Of a stretch of DNA of 64,000 nt, positions 1-8,855 are shown in pieces. This stretch comes from Streptomyces sp. NBC_00358 (lineage in GTDB: Bacteria; Actinomycetota; Actinomycetes; Streptomycetales; Streptomycetaceae). Position 1 is the stretch's first letter. Every line of letters starts with the position of its first letter. The notes under the pieces were generated by a model. That model had not been told where the DNA came from. It ran no database searches and saw nothing but the letters and a program-made list of their open reading frames with translations. The stretch is from positions 682,001 through 746,000 of the forward strand of contig NZ_CP107976.1 of the NCBI RefSeq assembly GCF_036099295.1, written 5' to 3'. The translations under genes and the position numbers were made by a program.

Positions 1-624
1 GACCCGGCCGTCAGGGCGGGCGGCTCCCGCGGCGGCGACGGCCTCCATGAGCTGGTAGAGGTGGCCGAGGTCGTACTCCTCGCCCTCCCCCGTCATCCGG
101 AAGCCGCGCGCGTCGCGCGAGTCGGCGGAGAGGTTGAACCCCTTGTAGAACATGTAGTACTTGAACGAACCGACCCCGTGGCCGGCCAGCAGGCCGGGAA
201 TCTCCAGCACCTGCGCCGTGTCCATCGGCGCGAGGTGGAAGCCGTAGTCGGTGTAGCACTGCCCCTCCACGGCCTTGAGGACCTCGGGGAAGATCTCGGC
301 GTACGGTCCCGTGCGGTTCAGGTAGTGCTCACCGGTCCGGAAGTACGACAGCACGGTGGTGGCGCCACCGACGAGGGAGGACCGGGTCTCCTCCACCGCG
401 TCCTGGGCCAGCGGACGGTAGATGCCCAGATGGAAGTGGGCGTCGACGGCGCCCGGCAGGACCACCTGGCCGGTCGCGTCGATCACCTCCCCGGCCTCCG
501 CGGCCGGGAGTTCGTCGGCGAGCGCCGTGATCACACCTTCGCGGACGCCCAAGTCGGCGCGAATCTCGCCCACATGGGGCTGGACGAGTGTCCCGTTCTT
601 CACGATCAGGTCGAAGCGTGCCAT
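1..624 (-). CDS. Dihydropyrimidinase/hydantoinase-type amidohydrolase (3' end outside window)
   Basis: Translating the minus strand from ATG at 624 gives 208 open codons that run off the left edge. The start MARFDLIVKNGTLV is typical of cyclic amidohydrolases (dihydropyrimidinase, hydantoinase, allantoinase, imidase). Metal ligands are visible: H63 and H65 in VDAHFH, and the lysine expected to be carbamylated at K155 in SFKYYM. The family hydrolyses cyclic amides such as hydantoins, dihydropyrimidines or imides in the cytoplasm. It is divergent from the CoA-transferase operon, with a perfect 13-bp palindrome of the regulon type between them. Cyclic imide hydrolysis would suit a pathway that meets maleimides, but this is inferred from context only; the C-terminal half is not visible. 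Confidence 0.85.
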   Translation of the reverse strand, partial: MARFDLIVKNGTLVQPHVGEIRADLGVREGVITALADELPAAEAGEVIDATGQVVLPGAVDAHFHLGIYRPLAQDAVEETRSSLVGGATTVLSYFRTGEHYLNRTGPYAEIFPEVLKAVEGQCYTDYGFHLAPMDTAQVLEIPGLLAGHGVGSFKYYMFYKGFNLSADSRDARGFRMTGEGEEYDLGHLYQLMEAVAAAGAARPDGRV

Positions 625-743
625 GCCGGCCGGACGGCCTCGCGCCGGAACGCCTCCGTGGAACGCGGGCCGCGGACCGCGCTTCCCCGGTTCGCCCGGG
701 AGCCGCCCGCACCCCCTTCCCGGATAGAAGCGCCCCCAGTTGG

Positions 744-756
744 GAAACACTGTTTC
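744..756. promoter_or_regulatory. Regulon palindrome A (GAAAC-ACT-GTTTC)
   Basis: Perfect inverted repeat GAAACACTGTTTC, the two-half-site core of the 25-bp element repeated across the island. The third half-site at the usual 7-bp spacing is poor on both sides. It lies between the divergent amidohydrolase and CoA-transferase genes and may serve the minus-strand gene. Confidence 0.6.
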
Positions 757-781
757 TCTTTCGTGGGTCTGGGTCGCATGC

Positions 782-815
782 TAACTTTTCGAAACGGCGT
801 TCCACAAGGAGAAAC
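782..815 (+). promoter_or_regulatory. Regulon operator B upstream of the CoA-transferase operon
   Basis: The 25-bp element at 791-815 reads GAAAC-GGC-GTTCC-N7-GAAAC. A possible -10 box TAACTT (782-787) lies just upstream, so the element would sit over or just after the transcription start. The downstream GTG start is at 845. The element matches those at iclR, the secreted module, the nitrilase operon and the 45.8-kb hydrolase. Confidence 0.6.
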
Positions 816-844
816 ATCCATCGATCCGAAGGGTGTGAGCCACA

Positions 845-2071
845 GTGCCGTTCCCCTCCGCCGGCCCCGGCGGCGCATCCCCCGGTCCGCTGCACGGGAT
901 CACCGTCCTGGACTGCGCGACGCTGTTCGCGGGGCCGTTGGCGGCCACCGTTCTCGGCGACTTCGGCGCGGAGGTGATCAAGATCGAGCACCCTTCCCGG
1001 CCCGACCCCTCCCGTACCCACGGTCCGTCCCGCGACGGCACCGGACTCTGGTGGAAGATGCTCGGCCGCAACAAGCACACCGTCACCCTCGACCTGTCCA
1101 GGGCGCAGGGCGCCCGGCTGCTGCTGCGGCTGGTCCGTGAGGCGGACGTCCTCATCGAGAACTTCCGGCCCGGAACGCTCGAACGCTGGGGCCTGTCCCC
1201 CGCGGACCTGCACGCCGCGAACCCCGGCCTGGTGATCGCCCGCGTCACCGGCTTCGGCCAGTTCGGCCCCTACGCGGCGCGGCCCGGCTTCGGCACCCTC
1301 GCCGAGTCGATGAGCGGGCTGGCCGCCGTCACCGGCGAACCGGACGGGCCGCCCACCCTCCCGCCCTTCGGCCTCGCCGACGGCGTCACCGCGCTCGTGA
1401 CCGCCTCGGCGGTGCAGACCGCGCTCTACCACCGCGACGTGCACAACGGCGGCGGACAGGTCGTGGACCTCGCCATCATCGAGCCGCTGCTCACCCTGCT
1501 CGGCCCGGCGCCCCTCGCCTACGACCAACTGGGCACCGTGCCGAGGCGCACCGGGAACCGCTCCGCGCACAACGCTCCCCGCAACATCTACCGCGCCCGG
1601 GACGGCGGTTGGGTGGCGGTCAGCACCTCGGCACAGTCCGTCGCCGAGCGGGTGATGCGGCTCGTCGGGCACGGCGAGGTGGTGGGCGAGCCCTGGTTCG
1701 CCTCCGGCGCGGGACGGGCCGCCCACGCCGACCTGCTCGACGCACAGGTCGCCGCCTGGATCGGCGGACGGGACCGGGCCGAGGTGCTCAAGGCGTTCGA
1801 GGCGGCCGACGCCGCCGTCTCCCCGGTGTACGACATCGCCGACGTCTTCGCCGACCCGCAGTACCGGGCACTCGACACCCTCACCACCGTCCAGGACCCG
1901 GAGCTGGGCCCGCTGCGCATGCAGAACGTCCTGTTCCGGCTCTCCGCCACCCCCGGCAGCATCCGCTGGACCGGCAGACCGCACGGACAGGACACCGACC
2001 GTGTCTACAGCACCCTGCTGGGACTCACCGCCGCCGAACTCGGCGCACTGCGAGGGGAGCGGGTCATATGA
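845..2071 (+). CDS. CaiB/BaiF family (class III) CoA-transferase
   Basis: A 408-residue protein starting at GTG 845. It has the class III CoA-transferase pattern: N-terminal GITVLDCATLFAGPLAA, then GAEVIKIEHP at 41-50, ENFRPGTLERWG near 105-116, and the candidate catalytic aspartate D179 in FGLADG, the position of Asp169 in formyl-CoA transferase. The family moves CoA between carboxylic acids. Its ATGA overlap with the next gene (cyclase) and then MmgE/PrpD makes a three-gene operon behind regulon operator B. Substrate unknown; activation of a dicarboxylic fragment (citramalate- or itaconate-like) is a context inference. Confidence 0.9.
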   Translation: MPFPSAGPGGASPGPLHGITVLDCATLFAGPLAATVLGDFGAEVIKIEHPSRPDPSRTHGPSRDGTGLWWKMLGRNKHTVTLDLSRAQGARLLLRLVREADVLIENFRPGTLERWGLSPADLHAANPGLVIARVTGFGQFGPYAARPGFGTLAESMSGLAAVTGEPDGPPTLPPFGLADGVTALVTASAVQTALYHRDVHNGGGQVVDLAIIEPLLTLLGPAPLAYDQLGTVPRRTGNRSAHNAPRNIYRARDGGWVAVSTSAQSVAERVMRLVGHGEVVGEPWFASGAGRAAHADLLDAQVAAWIGGRDRAEVLKAFEAADAAVSPVYDIADVFADPQYRALDTLTTVQDPELGPLRMQNVLFRLSATPGSIRWTGRPHGQDTDRVYSTLLGLTAAELGALRGERVI

Positions 2072-2898
2072 CCGTCCGTCAGCCCTGGGACGCCCTGTCC
2101 GGCACACGGGTCGTCGACCTGGCCCATCCGATGCGGCGCGGAATGCCGCAGTCGCCCAACCACCCCCCGTACCGCATGCTCCTGGAGCGCCGCCACGGTG
2201 ACCTGGTTCGGCCCGACGGCGGATCGGCGGCCAACGAGATCGTCGTCACCGGCGGGCACGTCGGCACACACATCGACGCGCTGGCCCATGTGTCGCAGGA
2301 CGGGCGACTGCACGACGGGTCCGAGGCCGCGACCGCCCAGTCCGCGACGGGGTTCTCCCGGCTCGGCATCGAGGGGTTCACGCCCTACGTGGGCCGGGCC
2401 GTGTTCCTCGACATCGCCGGGCTGCACGGGGTCCCCGTCCTGCCTTCCGCCCACGAGGTCACCGTCGAGGAACTGGAGGGAGCCCTGAAGCGGGCGGGGA
2501 CCGGACTGCGGCCGGGGGAGGCCGTACTGATCGGCACCGGTTGGTCGCGGCACTGGGAGAATCCCGATCCCGAGGTGTTCACCGGTCAGCGGGGCGGAGT
2601 CCCGGGACCGGGTCCGGCGGCCGGGGAATGGCTGGCCGCCCGGGGCCCGTGTCTGGTGGGCGGCGAGACGCTCGCCTTCGAGCACATTCCGGCGAGGAGC
2701 GGCCACTCCGTGCTGCCCGTGCACGGGCGCCTCCTCGTGGGGGCCGGCGTCCACATCGTGGAGACCATGCGGCTGACCGCGCTCGCCGAGGCGCGGGTGA
2801 CGCAGTTCCTGCTGGTGCTCGCCCCGTTGCCGCTGGTGGGCGCCACCGGCTCCCCGGTGCGGCCGCTGGCCGTGATACCGGCGGGGGACGACACGTGA
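2068..2898 (+). CDS. Cyclase-family metal-dependent hydrolase (kynurenine formamidase-like)
   Basis: A 276-residue protein whose ATG overlaps the preceding TGA. The family signature HxGTHxD is present as HVGTHID at residues 64-70, and these residues would bind the catalytic metal. The family includes kynurenine formamidase, isatin hydrolase and polyketide-type cyclases, which open or close amide or ester rings. Being between a CoA-transferase and MmgE/PrpD points to a catabolic ring-opening or amide-hydrolysis step, for example on an imide- or lactam-like fragment. The exact substrate cannot be read from the sequence. Confidence 0.85.
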   Translation: MTVRQPWDALSGTRVVDLAHPMRRGMPQSPNHPPYRMLLERRHGDLVRPDGGSAANEIVVTGGHVGTHIDALAHVSQDGRLHDGSEAATAQSATGFSRLGIEGFTPYVGRAVFLDIAGLHGVPVLPSAHEVTVEELEGALKRAGTGLRPGEAVLIGTGWSRHWENPDPEVFTGQRGGVPGPGPAAGEWLAARGPCLVGGETLAFEHIPARSGHSVLPVHGRLLVGAGVHIVETMRLTALAEARVTQFLLVLAPLPLVGATGSPVRPLAVIPAGDDT

Positions 2899-4529
2899 CC
2901 GGCACGGAACACGGGCCCGACGCCCGGCGGACCTCCCCGACGCGGGAGTCGGGCGGCACGGCCGACGCGCGCGTCCCTCGTGGGACGACCGGCACGGACG
3001 ACGGCCACCACGGCCGGACGGAGACCGGCCCCGACGACGCACGCCCCGCCCACGGGGGACCCGGCGAGGGCGGCCGGCCCCGCTCGGGGTTCGCCGCGCG
3101 GCTCGCCGACTTCGCCGCGCGGTGCCGCGAGGCGATCCCACGGGCCGTGGCCGAGGACACCACGGCCCGGATCTCCGACGCGCTCGGCAACTGCCTGGCC
3201 GCGCTGGGCCCGTACGCCCGCGACGATGCGGCCCGAGGACCGCACGAGGCCGCGCTGACCACGGCCCGGCGGGCCGGAGGCACCCCGGAGTCCACCGCCA
3301 TCGGCAGCGGGGTCCGCCTGCCCGCCGACCGCGCGGCGCTGGTGAACGGGACCCTGGCGCACGCACTGGACTTCGACGACACGCACCTGCCCTCCGTGCT
3401 GCACCCCACCGCCGCGGTCCTGCCCGCCGCGCTGGCCGCCGCGGAGGCGAGCGGCGCGGACGGCGCTCTGACCGTGGCGGCCCTGGCCGCGGGCGGTGAG
3501 GTCTGCGTACGGCTGGGCATGGCGTCCTACGATCCGCGGCTGCGCAACTCGGTCTTCTTCGACAAGGGGCTGCACGCCACCTCCATCTGCGGAACCGTGG
3601 GCGCCGCCGTCGCCGCCGGGCTCGCCCAGGGGCTGACCTCGGCGCAGTTGGCGGACGCGATCGGCATCGCCTGTTCGATGGGCGCGGGCGTCATCGAGGC
3701 CAACCGCACCGGTGGGACGGTCAAGCGGATCCACTGCGGCTGGGCGGCTCACTGCGGTGTCAGCGCCGCGCAGTTGGCCGCCGCCGGTGTGACCGGGCCG
3801 CCCACCGTGCTGGAGGGGCGGTTCGGCTTCCTCACCGCGTTCCTCGGCGACCGCTGGGACGCGGGCCCGCTGCTCGACGGTCTGGACGCGATGGACGACG
3901 CCGCGCAGTGGGAGTACCCGCGCACCGTCTACAAGCCGTACCCCTCCAACCACTTCACCCATCCCGGTATCGACTGCGCCCTGGCGCTGCGCGCCGCCGG
4001 ACTCGATCCGGCGGACGTGGTGACGGCGGAACTCGGCGTGGCGGCGGCGGCGCGCCGCACGATCGGGGAGCCCCGCGAGCAGAAGGTCAGGCCCTCCTCG
4101 CCGTACCACGCGAAGTTCTCGGGCCCCTACACCGTCGCCTCGGCCCTGCTCGCCGAGTGGGACCGGGGCCCCGGAGTCCGGTTGCGGGACTTCACCCCGG
4201 AAGCGTTCACCGACCCCCGGCGGCTGGCGCTGGCCGCCAGGGTGGAAGTGGTGTCCGACGCCCGGTGCGACGCCGAGTTCCCGCACGCGTTCGGGGGCGT
4301 GCTGCGGGTGCGGACGCGCGGCGGGGCCACGATCGAGCATCGGGTGGTCTCCTCGCGGGGCGGGCCGGGATCCCCGCTGACCTCGACGGAACTCGCGGAG
4401 AAGTTCCAGGTGGGAGCCGAGCCGCTGCTGGGTGCGGAGCGGACCCGCCGGCTCGCCGCGGCGACGGCCGCGCTGCCGGGCGCCGGACCGGGATGTGTGA
4501 CGGATCTGCTGGGCCTGACGCGGATCTGA
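2895..4529 (+). CDS. MmgE/PrpD family protein (2-methylcitrate dehydratase-like), copy 1
   Basis: A 544-residue protein starting at GTG 2895, overlapping the cyclase stop. The first 65 or so residues are charged, low-complexity and probably disordered; the rest is a full MmgE/PrpD fold with the hallmark ALDFDDTHLPS segment and a conserved VYKPYPSNHFTHP stretch. The family dehydrates or isomerises tricarboxylic acids (2-methylcitrate, cis-aconitate decarboxylase, iminodisuccinate epimerase). It ends an operon convergent with the CitE-type lyase gene. A second paralogue sits at 10934-12595, so two related polycarboxylate steps are likely. The reaction is unknown. Confidence 0.88.
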   Translation: MTGTEHGPDARRTSPTRESGGTADARVPRGTTGTDDGHHGRTETGPDDARPAHGGPGEGGRPRSGFAARLADFAARCREAIPRAVAEDTTARISDALGNCLAALGPYARDDAARGPHEAALTTARRAGGTPESTAIGSGVRLPADRAALVNGTLAHALDFDDTHLPSVLHPTAAVLPAALAAAEASGADGALTVAALAAGGEVCVRLGMASYDPRLRNSVFFDKGLHATSICGTVGAAVAAGLAQGLTSAQLADAIGIACSMGAGVIEANRTGGTVKRIHCGWAAHCGVSAAQLAAAGVTGPPTVLEGRFGFLTAFLGDRWDAGPLLDGLDAMDDAAQWEYPRTVYKPYPSNHFTHPGIDCALALRAAGLDPADVVTAELGVAAAARRTIGEPREQKVRPSSPYHAKFSGPYTVASALLAEWDRGPGVRLRDFTPEAFTDPRRLALAARVEVVSDARCDAEFPHAFGGVLRVRTRGGATIEHRVVSSRGGPGSPLTSTELAEKFQVGAEPLLGAERTRRLAAATAALPGAGPGCVTDLLGLTRI

Positions 4530-4558
4530 CCCGGCGCCGCGACGGGAGCAGCGCCGGG
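4530..4558. terminator. Hairpin between convergent operons
   Basis: CCCGGCGC (4530-4537) pairs with GCGCCGGG (4551-4558) over a 13-nt loop, right after the MmgE/PrpD stop and before the convergent CitE-like gene end. It has no T-tract, as is usual in streptomycetes. It could serve both strands. Confidence 0.55.
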
Positions 4559-4588
4559 CCAGGACAGCGTCCCAGGCCGGGCAGCGGC

Positions 4589-5482
4589 TCAGGTCCCCTG
4601 TTCGGGCGCTGTGCCCAGGACGCGGCGCGCGGCGCGCACGACCGCCTCGTCGACCATGCGTCCGTCGGCCCCGGTGACGACGGCGCGGCCCGAACGCGCG
4701 GCCTCCTCGAAGCGGTCGACGAGAGCGCGGGCCGCCGCCACTTCCTCGGCGGACGGAGTGAACACCTCGTGCACGACGGGGAGTTGGTCGGGATGGATGC
4801 AGGCCCGTGAGCGGTAGCCGAGGCGGCGCAGCGCCCGGGTGGAGGCCAGCAGCGCCCCCGTGTCACGGAAGACCGTGCTCACCGGTCCGACGGGCGGCGC
4901 GATCCCGGCCGCCGCGCAGGCGAGGACCAGGGTGGTCCGCACGACCAGCAGTTCCGACCGGTCGTCGGAACGCGGTTCCATACCGAGTTCCGCGCACAGG
5001 TCGGCCTCACCGGCCTGGAGGTGCGCGACGCGCGGCGCGGCGGCCAGGGCGGGCGCGTTCAGGACGGCTGCCGCCGTCTCCAGCAGCGGAGAAAGAGCGA
5101 TCTCGCCCGCCGTGAGGCCGAGGTGCGCCTCCCGCTCCGTGAGCACGTCGTGGAACGCCGATACGACTCCCGGGTCCGGGCATTTGGCGAGGCACAGGCC
5201 GCGCAGCGCCGGGCCGACGAGCGCGGCCGCCTCACGCAGCCCGTCGGGGCCGGGGTTCACTCGCACCCAGATGTCGGCGCCGTTGTCCGGCGCGAGCTCC
5301 TCCAGCCAGCGGCGCACGGCACGGAGCGCGGTCTGCTTGGCCGCCGGGGCGACCGCGTCCTCCAGGTCCACGATGAGCGCGTCGGCGCCCCGGTCGAGCG
5401 CCTTGGCGAGCATGCGGGGGCGGTCACCGGGGACGTACAGATACGAGCGGGGTGTGCGGCGCGGCGGCGTGGGGGCGGTCAC
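4589..5482 (-). CDS. HpcH/HpaI aldolase/citrate lyase beta family (CitE-like) acyl-CoA lyase
   Basis: A 297-residue protein from GTG 5482. CitE hallmarks in order: SYLYVPGDRPRML (13-25), IVDLEDAV (37-44), RVNP (74-77), E135 in SPLLETA, and GEADL at 158-162 for metal binding, with ACIHPDQL near the end. Such enzymes cleave beta-hydroxyacyl-CoAs such as malyl-, citramalyl- or methylmalyl-CoA into pyruvate or glyoxylate plus an acyl-CoA. It is the last gene of the ten-gene minus operon, which also carries a CoA-transferase and an itaconyl-CoA-hydratase-like MaoC protein, a familiar trio in C5-dicarboxylate breakdown. A citramalyl-CoA-type cleavage is the best guess. Confidence 0.88.
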   Translation of the reverse strand: MTAPTPPRRTPRSYLYVPGDRPRMLAKALDRGADALIVDLEDAVAPAAKQTALRAVRRWLEELAPDNGADIWVRVNPGPDGLREAAALVGPALRGLCLAKCPDPGVVSAFHDVLTEREAHLGLTAGEIALSPLLETAAAVLNAPALAAAPRVAHLQAGEADLCAELGMEPRSDDRSELLVVRTTLVLACAAAGIAPPVGPVSTVFRDTGALLASTRALRRLGYRSRACIHPDQLPVVHEVFTPSAEEVAAARALVDRFEEAARSGRAVVTGADGRMVDEAVVRAARRVLGTAPEQGT

Positions 5483-5489
5483 GGCGGAG

Positions 5490-6653
5490 TCAGCCGATGG
5501 TGGTCGTGTGCGCGGACAGACCGCGGGCGATGACCGTGCGCATGATGTCGTTGGTTCCCTCGCCGATCGCCATCAGCGCCGCGTCGCGGTAGAGGCGTTC
5601 GACGACGAACTCCTTGGAGTAGCCGTAGCCGCCGTGCAGGCGCATGGCGTCGAGCGAGGCGCGGATGGCGGTCTCCGAGGCGAACAGTTTGGCCATGCCC
5701 GCCTCCGTGTCGACCCGCCGTCCCTCGTCGGCGCGGGAGGCCGCCCAGTACACCAGGAGGCGGGCGGCCTGGAGTTCGGTGGCCATGTCGGCCAGGCGCA
5801 GCTGTACGGCCTGGAAGTCGTGCACGGGCCGGCCGAAGGCGTGCCGCTGCGCGGTGTACGAGAGGGCGGCGTCGTAGGCGGCCTGCGCGATGCCGACCGA
5901 GCGGGCGGCGATGTTGATGCGGCCGGTCTCCAGCCCCGACAGGGCCTGTTGCATGCCCCGGCCCTCGACTCCGCCGAGCAGGGCGGTCGCCGGGACGCGC
6001 ACCGCGTCCAGGCGCAGTTCGCAGGACTCGGTGCCCTTGTATCCGAGCTTGGGCAGATCGCGTTCGACGGTGAAACCGGGTGTCGCGGTGTCGACGAGCA
6101 GCAGGCTCATGCCCCGGTGGGCGGGCTCGGCGGCCGGGTCGGTCTTCACGAGAACGGGCAGCATGTGGGCGTGTCGTGCGTTGGTGATCCACGTCTTGGA
6201 GCCGTCGACGACATAGTCGTCGCCGTCCCGGCGGGCCGTGGTGCGGATGCCCTGGAGATCGGTGCCGGCGTCGGGTTCGGTCAGGGCGATGCCGCTGCGC
6301 CACTCGCCGTCGGCCAGCCGGGGCAGGTAGTGCTCCTTCTGTCCCATTGTCCCGTGCCGGGCCAGGAGCCAGCAGGCCAGGGAGTGGGAGCCGAGGATCC
6401 CCGCGATGCCCATCCAGCCCCGGGAGATCTCCTCGAAGACAAGGGCGAAGGACACCATGTCGGCGGCGAGACCGCCGTACTCCGCCGGGACGGTCAGGCC
6501 GAACAGGCCCAACTCCCGCATGCGGGTGACGATTTCGGTCGGATTGCGCCCCGATTCCTCCCATTCCTGGGCCACGGGTTCGATCTCCTTCGCGACGAAG
6601 TCGCGCAGGGTCCGGCGGAACAGCTTCTGCTCGGGCGTCAAGGTGAAGTCCAC
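5490..6653 (-). CDS. Acyl-CoA dehydrogenase
   Basis: A 387-residue FAD enzyme with the complete acyl-CoA dehydrogenase layout: an N-terminal helical domain, a beta domain with ALTEPDAGTD and VVDGSKTWITNA, and a C-terminal helical domain with GGYGYSKEFVVERLYRD and IGEGTNDIMR, the latter containing the usual catalytic glutamate. It starts at GTG 6653. It sits 3 bp after the Ltp-like gene and 7 bp before the CitE-like gene, within the minus operon. It should introduce the alpha,beta double bond into an acyl-CoA made from the island's substrate. Confidence 0.92.
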   Translation of the reverse strand: MDFTLTPEQKLFRRTLRDFVAKEIEPVAQEWEESGRNPTEIVTRMRELGLFGLTVPAEYGGLAADMVSFALVFEEISRGWMGIAGILGSHSLACWLLARHGTMGQKEHYLPRLADGEWRSGIALTEPDAGTDLQGIRTTARRDGDDYVVDGSKTWITNARHAHMLPVLVKTDPAAEPAHRGMSLLLVDTATPGFTVERDLPKLGYKGTESCELRLDAVRVPATALLGGVEGRGMQQALSGLETGRINIAARSVGIAQAAYDAALSYTAQRHAFGRPVHDFQAVQLRLADMATELQAARLLVYWAASRADEGRRVDTEAGMAKLFASETAIRASLDAMRLHGGYGYSKEFVVERLYRDAALMAIGEGTNDIMRTVIARGLSAHTTTIG

Positions 6654-6656
6654 GGC

Positions 6657-8855
6657 TCAGGGCTCCGGTTCGGAGGGCGGCGCGGGCGCCGCGTGCGGCG
6701 GGTCGGTGATCGGCGGTCCGGGCCGGGCAGCGGCGGAGAGGTCCGCCGCGTCCCCGGCGGGGTGGAACGCGGGCAGCATCCTGCCGTCGGGGAGCGTCCG
6801 CCAGTTCAGCCGCAGCGACTGACCGCACCGCAGTGCCTCGTGGTCCCCCTCCAGCGGCGCGAGGAGCACCGGGCCTTCGGCGAGGCGGATCCGGCCGAGG
6901 GCGTAGGGCAGGGGGCGGTCGGACGGCGCGCGGTGCACGACGGTGAACGTGTCCAGGACCGCGGTCGCGGCCACCGGGAGGAGCCGCAGACCGTGGGTGG
7001 CTCCGCAGCCGGTGCACAGGACGCGGGGCGGATGCTGCGCGGTGCGGCAGCCGTCGCACCGCTGGACGGTGAGCCGTCCCACGCGGGTGGCGTCCCACCA
7101 CGGCCGGGTGACGGCGTCGGCGGGCGCGGGCAGGGGGCCGTCCCACGGCGGGACTTGCGTCCCGACGCGGCCCTCGTCGGCGGGCGCGGGCGGCGGACCG
7201 TCCCACCGCTGCCGGGGTCCCGGCCCCGGCACCGAATCGCCACAGGCCGCGGGCAACCGACCGTCCCACCGCAGCCGAGGTTCCGGCCCCGGCACCGTAT
7301 CGCCACAGGCCGCGGGCAACCGACCGTCCCACCACTGCCGGGTTTCCGGACCCGGCACCGGGTCGCCGGAGGGCGCGGGGAGCGGACCGTCCCACCGCTG
7401 CCGGGTTTCCGGCACCGTATCGCCACAGGCCGCGGGCAACCGACCGTCCCACCGCTGCCGGGTTTCCGGACCCGGTACCGGATCGCCGGACGGTGCGGGG
7501 AGCGGACCGTCCCACCGCTGCCGGGGTTCCGGGCTCGGTACCGGGTCGTCGGAGGCGGTGCGGGACGGTCCGCCCGGCGGCGGGACCTCGGGCTGCCGGA
7601 CGGGCTCGTCGAGGGGTGCGGGAAGCGGCCCCTCCCGCGGCCGCGGGGGATCCGGCCCGCGGCCGGGCCCGGGTGGTCCGGGCGGGGCCGTACCCGGACC
7701 GCACGGGTCGTCGCGGGCGAGGACCACCGTGGCGTGCGTGGACAGGATGCCGCCGGTGCCGTGGGCGACGGCCGTCCGCGCGCCGGGAACCTGGCGCGGG
7801 CCGCACTCGCCGCGCAACTGCCGTACCGCCTCGATGAGAAGGAACACGCCGAACATGCCGGGGTGCCCGTACGAGAGTCCCCCGCCGCCGGTGTTGAGGG
7901 GGAAGCCGCCGCCGGGGCGGATGCGGCCGTCGGCGACGAAGTCCGCCGCCTCGCCGGGCCCGCAGAAGCCGAGGGCCTCCAGCGTCAGGAGCGTGGTGAT
8001 CGTGAACGAGTCGTAGACCTGGGTGACGTCGATGTCGGCCGGTGTCAGCCCGGCGCGCCGGTAGGCGCGGGCCGCGCTGGCGTACGCGCCCGGGTTGGCC
8101 AGCAGGTCGTCCGGGCCCGCCGAGCCGGTGTGGGTGGTGGCCTCCCCGTACCCGAGGACGCGCACCGGGGGTCGGCGCAGATCCCGGGCCCGGTCGAGGG
8201 AGGTGAGGACGACGGCGCCGCCACCGTCGGTGACGAGGCAGCAGTCGGCCTTCGTGAGGGGGCTGGAGACCATCGGGGCGGCCAGCACGTCGTCGACCGT
8301 CAGAGGCCCTGCCCCATGGCGGTGGGCAGCGGGGTTGAGCAGGGCCCACGCGCGGGCGGCCACGGCGACCTCGGCCAGGGCGCGCCGGGAGTGGCCGTAC
8401 ACATGGAGGTAGCGACGGGCGGCCATGGCGTAGTGGGACAGCGGGTACAGCGGACCGGCCGGGGCCTCGAACTGGGCCTCGGGCGCGGCGGGGTCGAGGG
8501 GTCCGGTGAGGCTGCGGGAGCGGCGGGAGCGCTGGTCGGAGCCGTAGGCGATGACGACCGTCGCGCACTGCCCGGCCGCGATGGCCTGCGCGGCCCGCGC
8601 CACGTACATCTCGAAGGCGCTGCCGCCCGCGAAGGTGGAGTCGGTCCAGGCGGGTGCGATCCCGAGGTAGCCGGCGGCCTGCGTGGCCGGGAAGCGGCCG
8701 GTGCCGGAGGTCGCCAGGCCGTCCACGTCGCGCAGGGCGAGGCCGGCGTCGTCCAGGGCCCTGGTGACTCCCTGGGCGAGGAGCGCGAGGGCGGGCAGGT
8801 CGCTGACGCCGAGGTCGGACTCGGCCGCGCCGACCACGGCCACTCCGGTGTTCAC
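6657..8855 (-). CDS. Ltp2-like thiolase-fold aldolase fused to a DUF35 zinc-ribbon/OB domain
   Basis: A 732-residue fusion. Residues 1-385 are a thiolase-fold lipid-transfer protein, with tyrosines Y281 (QVYDSF) and Y329 (LSYGHPG) at the places used by the steroid side-chain retro-aldolase Ltp2. Residues from about 570 form a DUF35 domain with zinc-ribbon cysteines C600, C603, C614 and C617. The two parts are normally separate subunits (Ltp2 with the DUF35 part of ChsH2); here they are joined by a proline-rich linker made of about seven WDG repeats. Two MaoC-type hydratase genes follow on the 5' side, like the ChsH1/ChsH2 pair. This suggests hydration followed by retro-aldol removal of a side-chain acyl-CoA unit. 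Confidence 0.85.
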   Translation of the reverse strand: MNTGVAVVGAAESDLGVSDLPALALLAQGVTRALDDAGLALRDVDGLATSGTGRFPATQAAGYLGIAPAWTDSTFAGGSAFEMYVARAAQAIAAGQCATVVIAYGSDQRSRRSRSLTGPLDPAAPEAQFEAPAGPLYPLSHYAMAARRYLHVYGHSRRALAEVAVAARAWALLNPAAHRHGAGPLTVDDVLAAPMVSSPLTKADCCLVTDGGGAVVLTSLDRARDLRRPPVRVLGYGEATTHTGSAGPDDLLANPGAYASAARAYRRAGLTPADIDVTQVYDSFTITTLLTLEALGFCGPGEAADFVADGRIRPGGGFPLNTGGGGLSYGHPGMFGVFLLIEAVRQLRGECGPRQVPGARTAVAHGTGGILSTHATVVLARDDPCGPGTAPPGPPGPGRGPDPPRPREGPLPAPLDEPVRQPEVPPPGGPSRTASDDPVPSPEPRQRWDGPLPAPSGDPVPGPETRQRWDGRLPAACGDTVPETRQRWDGPLPAPSGDPVPGPETRQWWDGRLPAACGDTVPGPEPRLRWDGRLPAACGDSVPGPGPRQRWDGPPPAPADEGRVGTQVPPWDGPLPAPADAVTRPWWDATRVGRLTVQRCDGCRTAQHPPRVLCTGCGATHGLRLLPVAATAVLDTFTVVHRAPSDRPLPYALGRIRLAEGPVLLAPLEGDHEALRCGQSLRLNWRTLPDGRMLPAFHPAGDAADLSAAARPGPPITDPPHAAPAPPSEPEP
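7118..7525 (-). repeat. In-frame tandem repeats of about 63 bp in the Ltp-DUF35 linker
   Basis: About seven degenerate copies encode a unit of about 21 residues centred on RQRWDGPLPAPSGDPVPGPE or RQRWDGRLPAACGDTVP, at residues about 445-580. The last copy, WDGPLPAPADAVTRPWWD, is the natural start of a DUF35 domain, so the array probably grew by duplication of that segment. Confidence 0.9.

Noticed and set aside
329..2107. Long minus-strand open frame of 592 codons opposite the CoA-transferase gene
   Set aside because: Typical antisense shadow in high-GC DNA; the protein is low-complexity and matches no family, while the plus strand has clear motifs.
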